From assembly GCF_001305595.1 (NCBI RefSeq), contig NZ_CP012405.1, positions 231,501-295,500 of the forward strand: 64,000 nt of DNA. Direction: 5' to 3'. This stretch comes from Azospirillum thiophilum. GTDB taxonomy: Bacteria; Pseudomonadota; Alphaproteobacteria; Azospirillales; Azospirillaceae. How positions within the stretch are numbered: the stretch's first letter is position 1; every line of letters starts with the position of its first letter. Made by a program: the position numbers and the translations under genes. Positions 33,578 to 41,871 of this stretch are shown here, one piece after another. The notes below the pieces were generated by a model. It was not told the DNA's origin, did not search any database, and saw only the letters and a list, made by a program, of their open reading frames with translations.

Positions 33578-34144
33578 ATGCCGATGCCCCGGATGCCCAC
33601 CCCGTCCCGCCGCTTCGCGATGGCCGTACTGCTCTCCATCCTGCTGCCCGCCGGCCCGGCCCGGTCGATGGAGACGACCGGCCTCGTCGTGCTGATGCGC
33701 CATGCGCAAGCGCCGGGCACCGGCGACCCGCCCGGTTTCCGGCTGGAGGATTGCGCGACGCAACGCAACCTCAGCGACGGCGGGCGAGCCCAGGCCGGAC
33801 GCATCGGCGACCGGCTGCGGCAGCTCGGCATCCGCGAAGCCCGCGTGCTGTCCAGCCGGTGGTGCCGCTGCCTGGACACCGCCCGGCTGCTGGATCTGGG
33901 CCCGGTCGCGGGGCTTCCCGCCCTCGACTCCTTCTTCGGTCAGGCGGAGGACGCCAAGGGCCAGACGGCCGGGCTGCGGCAATTCCTTGCCGACCTGCCG
34001 CGCGACGGAGCGCCGGTCATCCTGGTGACGCATCAGGTCAACATCACCGCCCTGACCGGCATTTTCCCGGCCTCCGGCGAGGCGATCCTGCTGCGGGCGA
34101 ACGGCACGCCCACACCCGACCTCCTCGACCGGCTGGCAGATTAG
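33578..34144 (+). CDS. Exported histidine phosphatase family protein (SixA-like)
   Basis: The 188-residue protein has a probable signal peptide (RRFAMAVLLSILLPAGPARS) and a phosphoglycerate-mutase-like fold. The catalytic RHA motif is in LVVLMRHAQAPGTG near residue 40, and the second histidine in VILVTHQVNITALTG near 150. CLDTARLLDLG supplies the second arginine region. Short size resembles SixA, but export makes a phosphohistidine-relay role unlikely; a periplasmic phosphatase is more likely. Convergent with the dihydropyrimidinase gene (9-bp gap). Confidence 0.85.
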   Translation: MPMPRMPTPSRRFAMAVLLSILLPAGPARSMETTGLVVLMRHAQAPGTGDPPGFRLEDCATQRNLSDGGRAQAGRIGDRLRQLGIREARVLSSRWCRCLDTARLLDLGPVAGLPALDSFFGQAEDAKGQTAGLRQFLADLPRDGAPVILVTHQVNITALTGIFPASGEAILLRANGTPTPDLLDRLAD

Positions 34145-34153
34145 AACGGCCGG

Positions 34154-35590
34154 CTAGAAGGGCAGCGCCGGGGCCGGCGCTCCCTTGGGCCGGGCGGGGG
34201 CCGGCAGGCCGCAGGGCAGGAAGCTGCCGCGGCCGGGGGCCGCCAGCAACGCGCCGTCGCGGCACACCACCTCGCCGCGCGACAGCGTGACCACCGGCCA
34301 GCCGGTGACCTCGATCCCCTCATAGGGGGTATAGTCGACATCGTGATGCAGGATGGCGTTGCTGATCGTCACCTTGCGGGCGGGATCCCAGAGGGCGATG
34401 TCGGCGTCCGAGCCGACGGCGATGGTGCCCTTGCGCGGATGCAGGCCATACATGCGGGCCGGATTGGTGGCGGTCAGCTCGACGAACTTCGTCAGTTCCA
34501 TCCGGCCCGTCATCACCCCTGCGGAGAACAGCAGCGGCAGCCGCGTCTCCACCCCCGGAATGCCGTTGGGCACGCAGCGGAAGGGGGCCTTCTCTCCATT
34601 CACCTTCTTGCCGCCCGGCCCGTCGAAGCGGAACGGCGCATGGTCGGAGGAAAAGACCTGGAAGGTGCCGCCGGTCAGCCCGTCCCAGATCACCTGCTGG
34701 TTGGCGGCGTCGCGCGGCGGCGGCGAGCAGATGCATTTCGCCCCCTCGAATCCCTCCCCGCCCAGATCGTCGGCGGTCAGGAACAGGTATTGCGGGCAGG
34801 TCTCGGCATAGATGCGCAAGCCCCTGCCCTGCGCCCACCTGATCTGCTCCACCGCGTCGGCGCCGGAGACATGGACGATCAGGATCGGCACGTCGACCAG
34901 CTCGGCCAGCGAGATGGCGCGGTGGGTCGCCTCGCGCTCGGCCACGCGCGGACGGGAGACGCCATGGAAGAAGGGGGCGGTCTGGCCGGCGCGCTCCAGC
35001 CTCTCGGTCAGCCAGGCGATGCAGTCGGCATTCTCCGCATGCATCATCACCATCGCGCCCTCGCTGCGGGCGATGTCCAGCACCTCCAGGATCTGGCGGT
35101 CGTTCAGCTTCAGCGCGTCATAGGTCATGTAGATCTTGAAGGAGGTGTAGCCGTCGCGGATCAGCGCCGGCAGCTCCTGCCCCAGGACCTGCTCGGTCGG
35201 GTCGGTGACGATCAGGTGGAACGCATAGTCGATCACCGGCTTGCCCGCCGCCCGGCGGTGATAATCCTCCACCGCGGCGTGCAGCGACTGGCCCTTCTGC
35301 TGGCAGGCGAAGGGCAGCACCGTGGTGGTGCCGCCGAACGCCGCCGAGCGGGTGCCCGACAGGAAATCGTCGGCCATCACCGACGCATCGCCGGTCGGCT
35401 GGTCGAAATGGACATGGCCATCGACCCCGCCCGGCAGGACCAGCAGCCCGGCCGCGTCGATCTCCTCCCGCCCGGCGGCGAGCCCGCTGCCGAGCGCCGC
35501 CACCTTGCCGTCCCGCACGCCGACATCGGCCTTGAACACGTCCGACGCGGTGGCGACCGTGCCGTTGCGGATGACCAGATCGAAGTCCAT
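34154..35590 (-). CDS. hydA: Dihydropyrimidinase / D-hydantoinase
   Basis: The 478-residue metal-dependent hydrolase opens dihydropyrimidines or hydantoins to N-carbamoyl amino acids. Zinc ligands are visible: His59 and His61 in GGVDGHVHFDQP, the carboxylated lysine in SFKIYMTYD (Lys152), His in MMHAEN near 183 and IVHVSG near 239, and the aspartate in SSDHAPF near 317. Length is normal. It is the last gene of a leftward operon carrying an importer and two further enzymes; no beta-ureidopropionase or carbamoylase is in view. Confidence 0.94.
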   Translation of the reverse strand: MDFDLVIRNGTVATASDVFKADVGVRDGKVAALGSGLAAGREEIDAAGLLVLPGGVDGHVHFDQPTGDASVMADDFLSGTRSAAFGGTTTVLPFACQQKGQSLHAAVEDYHRRAAGKPVIDYAFHLIVTDPTEQVLGQELPALIRDGYTSFKIYMTYDALKLNDRQILEVLDIARSEGAMVMMHAENADCIAWLTERLERAGQTAPFFHGVSRPRVAEREATHRAISLAELVDVPILIVHVSGADAVEQIRWAQGRGLRIYAETCPQYLFLTADDLGGEGFEGAKCICSPPPRDAANQQVIWDGLTGGTFQVFSSDHAPFRFDGPGGKKVNGEKAPFRCVPNGIPGVETRLPLLFSAGVMTGRMELTKFVELTATNPARMYGLHPRKGTIAVGSDADIALWDPARKVTISNAILHHDVDYTPYEGIEVTGWPVVTLSRGEVVCRDGALLAAPGRGSFLPCGLPAPARPKGAPAPALPF

Positions 35591-35613
35591 GCTGCCCTCC
35601 CCTCTTTCCGCTC

Positions 35614-36345
35614 TTACCCGTGCAGTTCCTGGAACAGGCTGCCCCAGCCCCGGACCCGGCGGGTGTCGACGCCGGTCATGCGCAGCGCCTTCCACAGCAC
35701 GGTGGACACCGTGTCGTAGACGGGGATGCCCAGCGCCTTCTCCACCCGCTCCGCCACCGGGGCGCCGCGCATGTTGGTGCAGATGATGGCGATGGCGTCG
35801 GGCTTGGCCTCCGCCACCTCCATGCACATGCGCTCGATCCGTTCCTCGGAGATCTCGGAGAAGGAGAAGTTGCCGCGGTCGTTCAGGTGCCGCTCGGCCA
35901 CCACATCGAAGCCGGCGGCGTTGTAGTTGGCGACCATCGTCTCCTGGATCTCGTCGAGATAGGGGCTGACGATGGCGAAGCGCTTGCGCCCCGTCGTCTC
36001 CAGGATCTCGTTCAGCGCCAGCATGGAGGTGCAGGCGGCAATCCCGGTCTCATCCTCGATCGCCTTGCACAGCTTCACGTCGGCATCGAAGCCGAGCCAG
36101 CCGGCGGAGGTGCCGTTCCAGCCGATCACGTCCAGCCGGGCGTCGGCCAGCAGCCGGGCGGCATCCAGGAAGGGCGCGTCGGTGAACTGGTCGAGCGCCG
36201 CGGCGCGCAACGAGATCTCCTTGACGGTGAAGCGGCCGAAATGGGCGCTCACCTCCGGCAGGCCGCTCAGCATGGCGGCGGTCACCGGTTCCAGCACCGT
36301 GTTGGAGGACGGGGTCAGCATGCCCAGAAGAACGCGCTTGGTCAT
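35614..36345 (-). CDS. Asp/Glu racemase-superfamily enzyme with arylmalonate-decarboxylase-like active site
   Basis: The 243-residue protein belongs to the maleate isomerase / Asp-Glu racemase / AMDase superfamily (MLTPSSNTVLEP at 9-20). Racemases and maleate isomerases use two cysteines. Here the first position is glycine (Gly78, in WNGTSAGW) and only the second is cysteine (Cys189, in IICTNMRG). This Gly/Cys pair is the arrangement of Bordetella arylmalonate decarboxylase. It is 23 bp upstream of dihydropyrimidinase and follows the amidohydrolase. A decarboxylase or altered isomerase acting in the same catabolic route is inferred. Confidence 0.82.
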   Translation of the reverse strand: MTKRVLLGMLTPSSNTVLEPVTAAMLSGLPEVSAHFGRFTVKEISLRAAALDQFTDAPFLDAARLLADARLDVIGWNGTSAGWLGFDADVKLCKAIEDETGIAACTSMLALNEILETTGRKRFAIVSPYLDEIQETMVANYNAAGFDVVAERHLNDRGNFSFSEISEERIERMCMEVAEAKPDAIAIICTNMRGAPVAERVEKALGIPVYDTVSTVLWKALRMTGVDTRRVRGWGSLFQELHG

Positions 36346-36392
36346 CTCGGGGGACTCGTCTTTCTTGGAGAGGGTTGGCTTTGAAGGTTGGG

Positions 36393-37730
36393 TCAGGCCC
36401 GCGCCCACAGGGCGCGGGCGGCCTTGTCGGCCTCGGTGCAGATCTCTTCCAGGTCGGCGCGCACGGGGCGACCGTCCTCGACCAGGATTTCGCCGTCCAC
36501 CAGCACCATCTCGACGTCGCCGCCGCGGCCGGTGTGGACCAGCGTGCCCAGCGGGTTGATCAGCGGGCGCAGATGCGGCCGGCGGGCGTCGAAGACGACG
36601 AGGTCCGCCGCCTTGCCGACGGCCAGCGTGCCGATCTCGTCGGCCATGCCGACGGCGCGGGCGCCGCCCAGCGTCGCCATGCGGAAGACGTCGGCCGGCT
36701 GCCAGTCGGCGGTGACGCCGCCCTGGCCGATGCGCCCGGTGGCGAGCGCCCAGCGCATCGCCTCCACCATGTCGCCATGCTGGGTGTCGGTGCAGAGCGC
36801 CAGATTGACGCCCGCCGCCTTCAGCGCCGGGGTCGGCGCCAGCCGGCCCGACGCGGCGTTGCATTTCGGCACATGGACGGCATGGGCCCCGGCCCGCGCC
36901 AGCCGGGCGATGTCGTCCTCGTCGACATAGAGGCAGTGGGTGGCGAGCAGCTGGTCGTTCAGCAGCCCGGTCTCCTCCAGCAGCGCCGCCGGGGTCAGGC
37001 CGGTGGCGGCCTTCACCCGCTCGACCTCCACCCGGCTCTGCGCCAGATGGGTGTTGACGCGCATGCCGCGCGCCGCGGCCTCCACCGCCAGCGTGCGCAG
37101 GAAGCCGGGGGAGCAGGTGTCGGGCGCATGCGCCGCCATCTGCACCCGGATGCGCCCGCCGAGCGCACCGTCCCAGCGGTCATGCAGGTCGAGCGTCCGG
37201 CGCAGCAGATCCTCGCCGAGCGCCGCATCGAAACTCCATTCGCCCTTCGGCACGCGGGCGAAATCGACGTCGTGCACCCGCCAGCCGGCATGAATGCGAA
37301 GGCCCAGTTCGGCCATCGCCTCCAGCGTCGCGTCGGCATGGACGAAATGGTCGCAGACCAGGGTGGAGCCGGCGAGCAGCGCCTCCACCGCGCCAAGGCG
37401 GGCCAGCGCGCGGGCCTCCTCCGGCGTGGCGTCGGTGCCCTTGGGCACGCCCGGCGTGTAGGACGGCGCGAAGCCGAGGTCGGCGGCGACGCCGCGCACC
37501 ATCACCAGCACCGCATGCAGATGGGCGTTGACGAAGCCCGGCGTCACCAGCCGGCCCGGCAGCGCAACGGTCCGCAGGGCCGGCGGTGCGGGCTGCGCGG
37601 CCGGTGCCAGATGGACGATCCGGCCGCCGCGGATGCCGAGCGCCGCACCCTCGATCACGCCGGCCTCATCGCCGGTGATGACCGTGGCGCCGGTCAGCAG
37701 AAGGTCCAGCGGCTGTAAGGCGCCGGTCAT
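36393..37730 (-). CDS. Amidohydrolase (cytosine-deaminase / TrzA-AtzA-like)
   Basis: The 445-residue metal-dependent hydrolase has HxH in FVNAHLHAVLVMVRG (near 66-68), further histidines in CDHFVHADAT, VNTHLAQSRVEVERV and LLATHCLYVDEDD, and the aspartate in ALCTDTQHGD. The subfamily deaminates or dechlorinates amino-substituted heterocycles (cytosine, guanine, melamine, S-adenosylhomocysteine). Its start overlaps the ABC ATPase stop by 4 bp, so it is coupled to the importer and should act first on the imported ring. Precise substrate unknown. Confidence 0.88.
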   Translation of the reverse strand: MTGALQPLDLLLTGATVITGDEAGVIEGAALGIRGGRIVHLAPAAQPAPPALRTVALPGRLVTPGFVNAHLHAVLVMVRGVAADLGFAPSYTPGVPKGTDATPEEARALARLGAVEALLAGSTLVCDHFVHADATLEAMAELGLRIHAGWRVHDVDFARVPKGEWSFDAALGEDLLRRTLDLHDRWDGALGGRIRVQMAAHAPDTCSPGFLRTLAVEAAARGMRVNTHLAQSRVEVERVKAATGLTPAALLEETGLLNDQLLATHCLYVDEDDIARLARAGAHAVHVPKCNAASGRLAPTPALKAAGVNLALCTDTQHGDMVEAMRWALATGRIGQGGVTADWQPADVFRMATLGGARAVGMADEIGTLAVGKAADLVVFDARRPHLRPLINPLGTLVHTGRGGDVEMVLVDGEILVEDGRPVRADLEEICTEADKAARALWARA

Positions 37731-38509
37731 GCCGCGGCGACCTGCCGCTGTTGCAGGCCCTCCTCGCGGATCAGGTTCAGGATGTGACGCTTGTGGTCAT
37801 TGAAGCGCGGGCTGGTGATGTCGCGCGGGCGCGGCAGGTCCAGCTCGATGCGTTCGCGCAGGCGGCCCGGCCGGCTGGTCAGCACCGCGACCTGCGTGCC
37901 CAGCACCAGCGCCTCGTCGACGCTGTGGGTGACGAAGACGATGGTGCAGCGCTGCTTCTGCCAGATGGCGACCAACTCCTCCTGCATGTCCATCTTGGTC
38001 TGGGCGTCGAGCGCGGCGAAGGGCTCGTCCATCAGGATGACCTGCGGGTTCAGCAGCAGGGCGCGGGCGATGCCGACGCGCTGGCTCATGCCGCCCGACA
38101 GCTCGGCCGGGTAATGGTTCTCGAAGCCCTTCAGCCCGACGAGGTCGATGTATTCCTGGGCGGCGGCGCGGCGGTCGGTCTTGCGCCAGCCCTTGAGGCG
38201 CAGGTGGAAGGCGATGTTCTCCCACACCGGCAGCCAGGGCATCAGGGTGGCCTGCTGGAACACCATGCCGCGGTCGGCGCCCGGCCCTTCCACCGGCTTG
38301 CCGCCGACGGTGACGGTGCCCTTGGTCGGCTTCTCGAACCCGGCGATCATGTTCAGCAGGGTGGACTTGCCGCAACCCGACGAACCCAGCAGGCAGAGGA
38401 ACTCGTTCCGCTCCACCGTCAGGCTGACGTCGTCGATGGCCAGCAGGTCGCGCTTGCGCTTGGTGTCGCTGTAGATCTTGGTGATGTTCTGCAGTTCGAT
38501 GGAGGCCAT
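37727..38509 (-). CDS. ABC transporter ATP-binding protein (NrtD/SsuB/TauB family)
   Basis: The 260-residue ATPase has Walker A LLGSSGCGKSTLLNMI (residues 36-51), signature LSGGMSQRVGIARAL near 139 and Walker B VILMDEPFAALD near 159. The H-loop VTHSVDEA follows. The family powers uptake of nitrate, sulfonates, taurine and also heterocycles such as pyrimidine precursors. It lies 4 bp from the permease gene and overlaps the amidohydrolase gene. Confidence 0.93.
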   Translation of the reverse strand: MASIELQNITKIYSDTKRKRDLLAIDDVSLTVERNEFLCLLGSSGCGKSTLLNMIAGFEKPTKGTVTVGGKPVEGPGADRGMVFQQATLMPWLPVWENIAFHLRLKGWRKTDRRAAAQEYIDLVGLKGFENHYPAELSGGMSQRVGIARALLLNPQVILMDEPFAALDAQTKMDMQEELVAIWQKQRCTIVFVTHSVDEALVLGTQVAVLTSRPGRLRERIELDLPRPRDITSPRFNDHKRHILNLIREEGLQQRQVAAA

Positions 38510-38513
38510 GGGG

Positions 38514-39320
38514 TCAGCCCTCCCGGCTCTGGAGCGTGGAGGCGTGCTGCCAGTGCAGCGCCGCGGACATCAGCAGCTTGATCAGCGCGTCGGTGGCGTA
38601 GCCCAGAAGCCCGATGCTGGCCATCGCGGCAAGGACGAGGTCGTAGCGCAGGAAATAGTAGCTGTCCCACAGCACGTACCCCAGCCCGCTCTTGACCGCG
38701 ACCATCTCGGCGGTGACGGTCAGCATCCAGGCGGCGCCTATGCCGATGCGCAGGCCCGCGAAGATGCTGGGCAGCGCCGCCGGGAACACCACATGGCGCA
38801 GCAACTGCTGCTCGGTGGCGCCCATCATCGAGGCGGCGCGGATCAGGTTGCGGTCGGCGGTCTTCACGCCATGGATGGTGTTCATCAGGATCGGGAAGAA
38901 GGCGCCGAGGAAGACCAGGAAGATCGCCGGCTTGTTGGCGATGCCGAACCAGATGATCGCCACCGGGATCCACGACACCGGCGGCACCGGGCGCAGCATC
39001 TGGATGGTCGGCTCGATGGCGCGCTCCACCCAGCTCCACCAGCCGATTGCGATGCCCAGCAGCACGCCGCCGGCCACCGCGATGCCGTAGCCGGCGGCGA
39101 CGCGCACCGCGCTGGACAGCGCGTCGGCCAGCCAGCGCCCGCTGTTGGCCTGCGACGTCTCGTCGAAGCCGAAGACCCAGTCGGCCCAGCTGTGCAGCAC
39201 GACCGACGGGGCCGGCAGCAGCGCCGCCGGCAGCAGGCCGGACCGCGACACGATCTCCCAGGCCGCGAGGATCAGGACGGGAACGACCGCGCGCTCCCAG
39301 GATTTCGACAATGCGGTCAT
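38514..39320 (-). CDS. ABC transporter permease (SsuC/TauC family)
   Basis: The 268-residue inner-membrane protein has about six hydrophobic segments and the EAA loop RAASMMGATEQQLLRHVVFPAALPSIFAGL near 160-189 that docks on the ATPase (core MMGATEQQLLRHVVFP). Second gene of the importer, just before the ATPase. A 168-bp gap with GC-rich hairpins separates it from the binding-protein gene upstream. Confidence 0.93.
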   Translation of the reverse strand: MTALSKSWERAVVPVLILAAWEIVSRSGLLPAALLPAPSVVLHSWADWVFGFDETSQANSGRWLADALSSAVRVAAGYGIAVAGGVLLGIAIGWWSWVERAIEPTIQMLRPVPPVSWIPVAIIWFGIANKPAIFLVFLGAFFPILMNTIHGVKTADRNLIRAASMMGATEQQLLRHVVFPAALPSIFAGLRIGIGAAWMLTVTAEMVAVKSGLGYVLWDSYYFLRYDLVLAAMASIGLLGYATDALIKLLMSAALHWQHASTLQSREG

Positions 39321-39363
39321 GGACCGGCTCCTTAAACGCCGTCGGTGGCGGAAAATCTCCGAA

Positions 39364-39442
39364 TACCCCCTCCCCCGCTCCCGCGGGAGAGGGGGTAAGT
39401 GCGAGAGCGGCGGAGTTCCCTCTCCCGCGAAGCGGGGGAGGG
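39364..39442. repeat. Two GC-rich palindromic hairpins in the importer operon
   Basis: The first hairpin spans 39364-39397 (outer TACCCCCTC/GAGGGGGTA, inner CTCCCGCGGGAG). The second spans 39418-39442 (CCCTCTCCCGC, GAA loop, GCGGGGGAGGG). Both lie between the binding-protein stop and the permease start. They look like the dispersed intergenic palindromes of GC-rich alphaproteobacteria and could stabilise the upstream mRNA. Confidence 0.5.
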
Positions 39443-39488
39443 TTGGGGAGGGGGAAGAACTTGGAGAGGCTGGACCTTCAGCCTGCCC

Positions 39489-40529
39489 TCAGCCCCCCAA
39501 TTCGCTCTTCGGCTTCTTCGTCACCGCCTCCAGGAAGCGGTAGTCGATGTTCTTGACCACCGCGTCCGAGACGTCATGGCTGATGTACTTCAAGTCCCGC
39601 ATCATCGTGGCGATGGCGACGGTGCTGTCCTTGTGGATGGCATAGTCGGGGAAGGCGTTCTTCAGCGATTCCGCGGCGATGTCCTTGTTCAGGCCGGTGT
39701 ATTTGTTGATGGTGTCGACCCACACCGTCCGGTCGCTCTTCAGCTTGTCTACCAGCGCCACCACCGAGGCCACCGTGGCTTCCACCGCCTTCGGGTGCTC
39801 CTTGATCACGTCGGAGCGGGTGACGATCAGGTTGGTCAGGTTGCCGGCCGCCTGGTCGTAGGGCAGCGCGAAATGCGCGCCGACGCCGGTGCTGCGGATC
39901 TGCGAGGCGAAGGGCTCCACCGTGCAGATCACGTCGACCTCGCCGCGCTGCAGGGCGGCGGCATGGTCGGACGGGTTGGGGATGTTGATGAACTGGACGT
40001 CCTTGTTGACGTCGATGCCGTGCTTCTGGAAAGCGCCGCGCATGTGGATGTCCTGCGCGTTCCCGCGCGAGGCGGCGACGCGCAGCGGCTCGCCCTTGGC
40101 CTTGCGGGATGCCGCCAGCGCCTTCAGCCCGGCCCAATCCTCCGCCTTCAGGTCGATGCCCTTGGCGGTGACGATCTCCGAACCGCCATTCACCTGGCCG
40201 GAGATGGCGACGATGTCGAAGCCCTTGTCCAGCGCTGTGACGTAGTGGAGGTAGGTGACCTGCGCCACGTCGATGCTCTTGGACACCAGCGCCGTCAGCA
40301 CGTCGTTGCCGGAGTTGAAGTTGATCGCCTCGATCGACACGCCCTTGGCCAGATCGGGCGTCAGCGCCATCGGCAGGCAATGGGCGCATTTGGCGAAGCC
40401 GAGTTTCACCGCCTCCGCTTCGGCGGCCTGCGCGGCCGGGACGGCGCCCGTCACCACAGGCAGGGCCAGCGCGGAAAGACCCAGCGTGGCGGCGGTGACG
40501 GCGTTCAGGGAGAAGGACCGGATCGACAT
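39489..40529 (-). CDS. ABC transporter substrate-binding protein (NrtA/SsuA/TauA-like)
   Basis: The 346-residue periplasmic protein has a signal peptide ending near residue 36 (ALPVVTGAVPAAQAAEAEAV) and a type-II fold: NFNSGNDVLTALVSKSIDVAQVTYLHYV near 68-95 and GEVDVICTVEPFASQIR near 189. The start at 40529 is chosen over 40574 for the signal peptide. First gene of the leftward catabolic operon, with the GntR operator about 60 bp upstream. The ligand is likely the ring compound processed by the downstream amidohydrolase and hydantoinase. Confidence 0.9.
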   Translation of the reverse strand: MSIRSFSLNAVTAATLGLSALALPVVTGAVPAAQAAEAEAVKLGFAKCAHCLPMALTPDLAKGVSIEAINFNSGNDVLTALVSKSIDVAQVTYLHYVTALDKGFDIVAISGQVNGGSEIVTAKGIDLKAEDWAGLKALAASRKAKGEPLRVAASRGNAQDIHMRGAFQKHGIDVNKDVQFINIPNPSDHAAALQRGEVDVICTVEPFASQIRSTGVGAHFALPYDQAAGNLTNLIVTRSDVIKEHPKAVEATVASVVALVDKLKSDRTVWVDTINKYTGLNKDIAAESLKNAFPDYAIHKDSTVAIATMMRDLKYISHDVSDAVVKNIDYRFLEAVTKKPKSELGG

Positions 40530-40587
40530 TGGGCTTCGGCTCCAGAGGCTGTTGCGTTCCCATGGCGGTCGCAAAGCCCGTGCCAGA

Positions 40588-40597
40588 TTGTATACAA
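40588..40597. promoter_or_regulatory. GntR/FCD-type operator TTGTATACAA
   Basis: The perfect 10-bp palindrome TTGTATACAA is the classic core recognised by FadR/VanR-type GntR regulators. It is in the AT-rich gap between the divergent importer operon and the GntR gene, about 60 bp from the importer start. Autoregulation and control of the operon are the simple reading. Confidence 0.7.
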
Positions 40598-40753
40598 AAT
40601 CTCTATTTTCATTTTTATATTTAATATCAATATGATAGAATAGTTTTTATTCAAGGTGTGACTCTCGACGATTCTTGCCTTATTTTTGAGCGCATGACAT
40701 CGTTTGAGCATGAATGCCCAAGTATGATGCAGAACAGACTCCACCGGATCGAC

Positions 40754-41455
40754 ATGGACAGCCTCAAGACCGCGAGACCCGCCAGCGGCCCCCTGCGCCG
40801 CGAAACGCTGCATCATTCCGCCGTGGCGGAGTTGCGGGCGATGATCCTGGACGGGGAGCTGCCGCCCGGTCGCCGCGTGCCGGAGATGCAGCTGTGCGAA
40901 CAGTTGGGTGTCTCCCGCACCCCCCTGCGCGAGGCGTTGCGCGTGTTGGCGGCCGAAGGGCTGGTGGAGTTGCGGCCACATCGGGGCGCGGTGGTGACGC
41001 CCATCGACCCCAAGGAGATCGCCGCGATCTTCCAGGTGATGGAGGCGTTGGAAAGCCTTGCCGGCCGCCTCGCCTGCACGAGCGGATCGGACGCCGCCTT
41101 CAGCGAGCTGAACCGCCTGCACGACGAGCTCGCCGCCCAGTTCCGCGCCGGGGAGCGCGCGGCCTACTCGACCACCAACCGCCGCATCCATGCCTGGATC
41201 GTCGCCATGGCCGGCAATCCGGTGCTGGAGGCCACCCACAAGGGCTTCGCCGCCCAGCTTGCCCGCGCCCGCTCCCTGGCGAACTACGACGCCGACCGCT
41301 GGCAGGAGTCGCTGACCGAGCATGAGGCGATCATGGCGGCGCTGCGCCGTCGCGACGCCGACGGCGCAGCCGGCCTGCTGGCAGGCCACAGCCGCCGCAC
41401 CGCCGACGCCGTGCTGAGGACGCTGCGGCAGGGCGTGGAGAACGGAGACCGCTGA
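40754..41455 (+). CDS. GntR-family (FCD subgroup) transcriptional regulator
   Basis: The 233-residue regulator has a winged helix (LPPGRRVPEMQLCEQLGVSRTPLREAL, about 35-62; core CEQLGVSRTPLREAL) and an all-helical FCD effector domain (about 90-225) with RRIHAWIVAMAGNPVLE carrying metal-binding-type histidine. Several in-frame ATGs lie upstream (40658, 40694, 40724); 40754 gives the usual N-terminus length. Divergent from the hydantoinase/importer operon and linked to the TTGTATACAA operator, so it is very likely its repressor. Confidence 0.88.
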   Translation: MDSLKTARPASGPLRRETLHHSAVAELRAMILDGELPPGRRVPEMQLCEQLGVSRTPLREALRVLAAEGLVELRPHRGAVVTPIDPKEIAAIFQVMEALESLAGRLACTSGSDAAFSELNRLHDELAAQFRAGERAAYSTTNRRIHAWIVAMAGNPVLEATHKGFAAQLARARSLANYDADRWQESLTEHEAIMAALRRRDADGAAGLLAGHSRRTADAVLRTLRQGVENGDR

Positions 41456-41871
41456 GCGGCCGCGCGTGCATGGATTTTCTCCCTGCCCCTCCCCGCAGGC
41501 CCGTGACCATGATAGGAATGAACAGGCTGTCTCCGTGCGGGGAGCGTTCCCGATGTCCCACCGGTTTCCCTCTGCCGACTCTGTTCGGCAAAGGATTGTT
41601 TCAGCGGAGGAATCCGGGAGCAGGCTCGCGCTGGCCGCCGCGGATGGAACAATGGAACAGGCCTGGATTCCTGTTTCAACCTGTTTCAAACGTTCCATGT
41701 CCCTCCATCCCGCGGGAATCGGGGGGCTCGGACGGCCCCATTGCGCGGCATCCGTTCACCGGCATTGCTGGCCGGTTGTATTCGCCTCCCATTTGCCTTA
41801 CCAAAAGGATCGAAGCCATCGGGAAGCCGTGCCGAACCGTCCGGCATGGAGCGGCAAAAGGGAGCGTCGCC
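41456..41871. other. Leader region of the S41 peptidase gene with GGAACA/TGTTTC repeats
   Basis: These 416 bp contain no supported gene. Around 41643-41700 there are two direct GGAACA units facing two TGTTTCA units and a GTTCCA unit, so several inverted pairs are possible. This looks like a multi-site regulator binding region. I looked for a -24/-12 sigma-54 promoter downstream and found none with correct spacing. Confidence 0.5.

Noticed and set aside
41700..41871. Sigma-54 (-24/-12) promoter before the S41 peptidase
   Set aside because: GG and GC pairs were found only with 7, 11 or 12 bases between them rather than the required 10.
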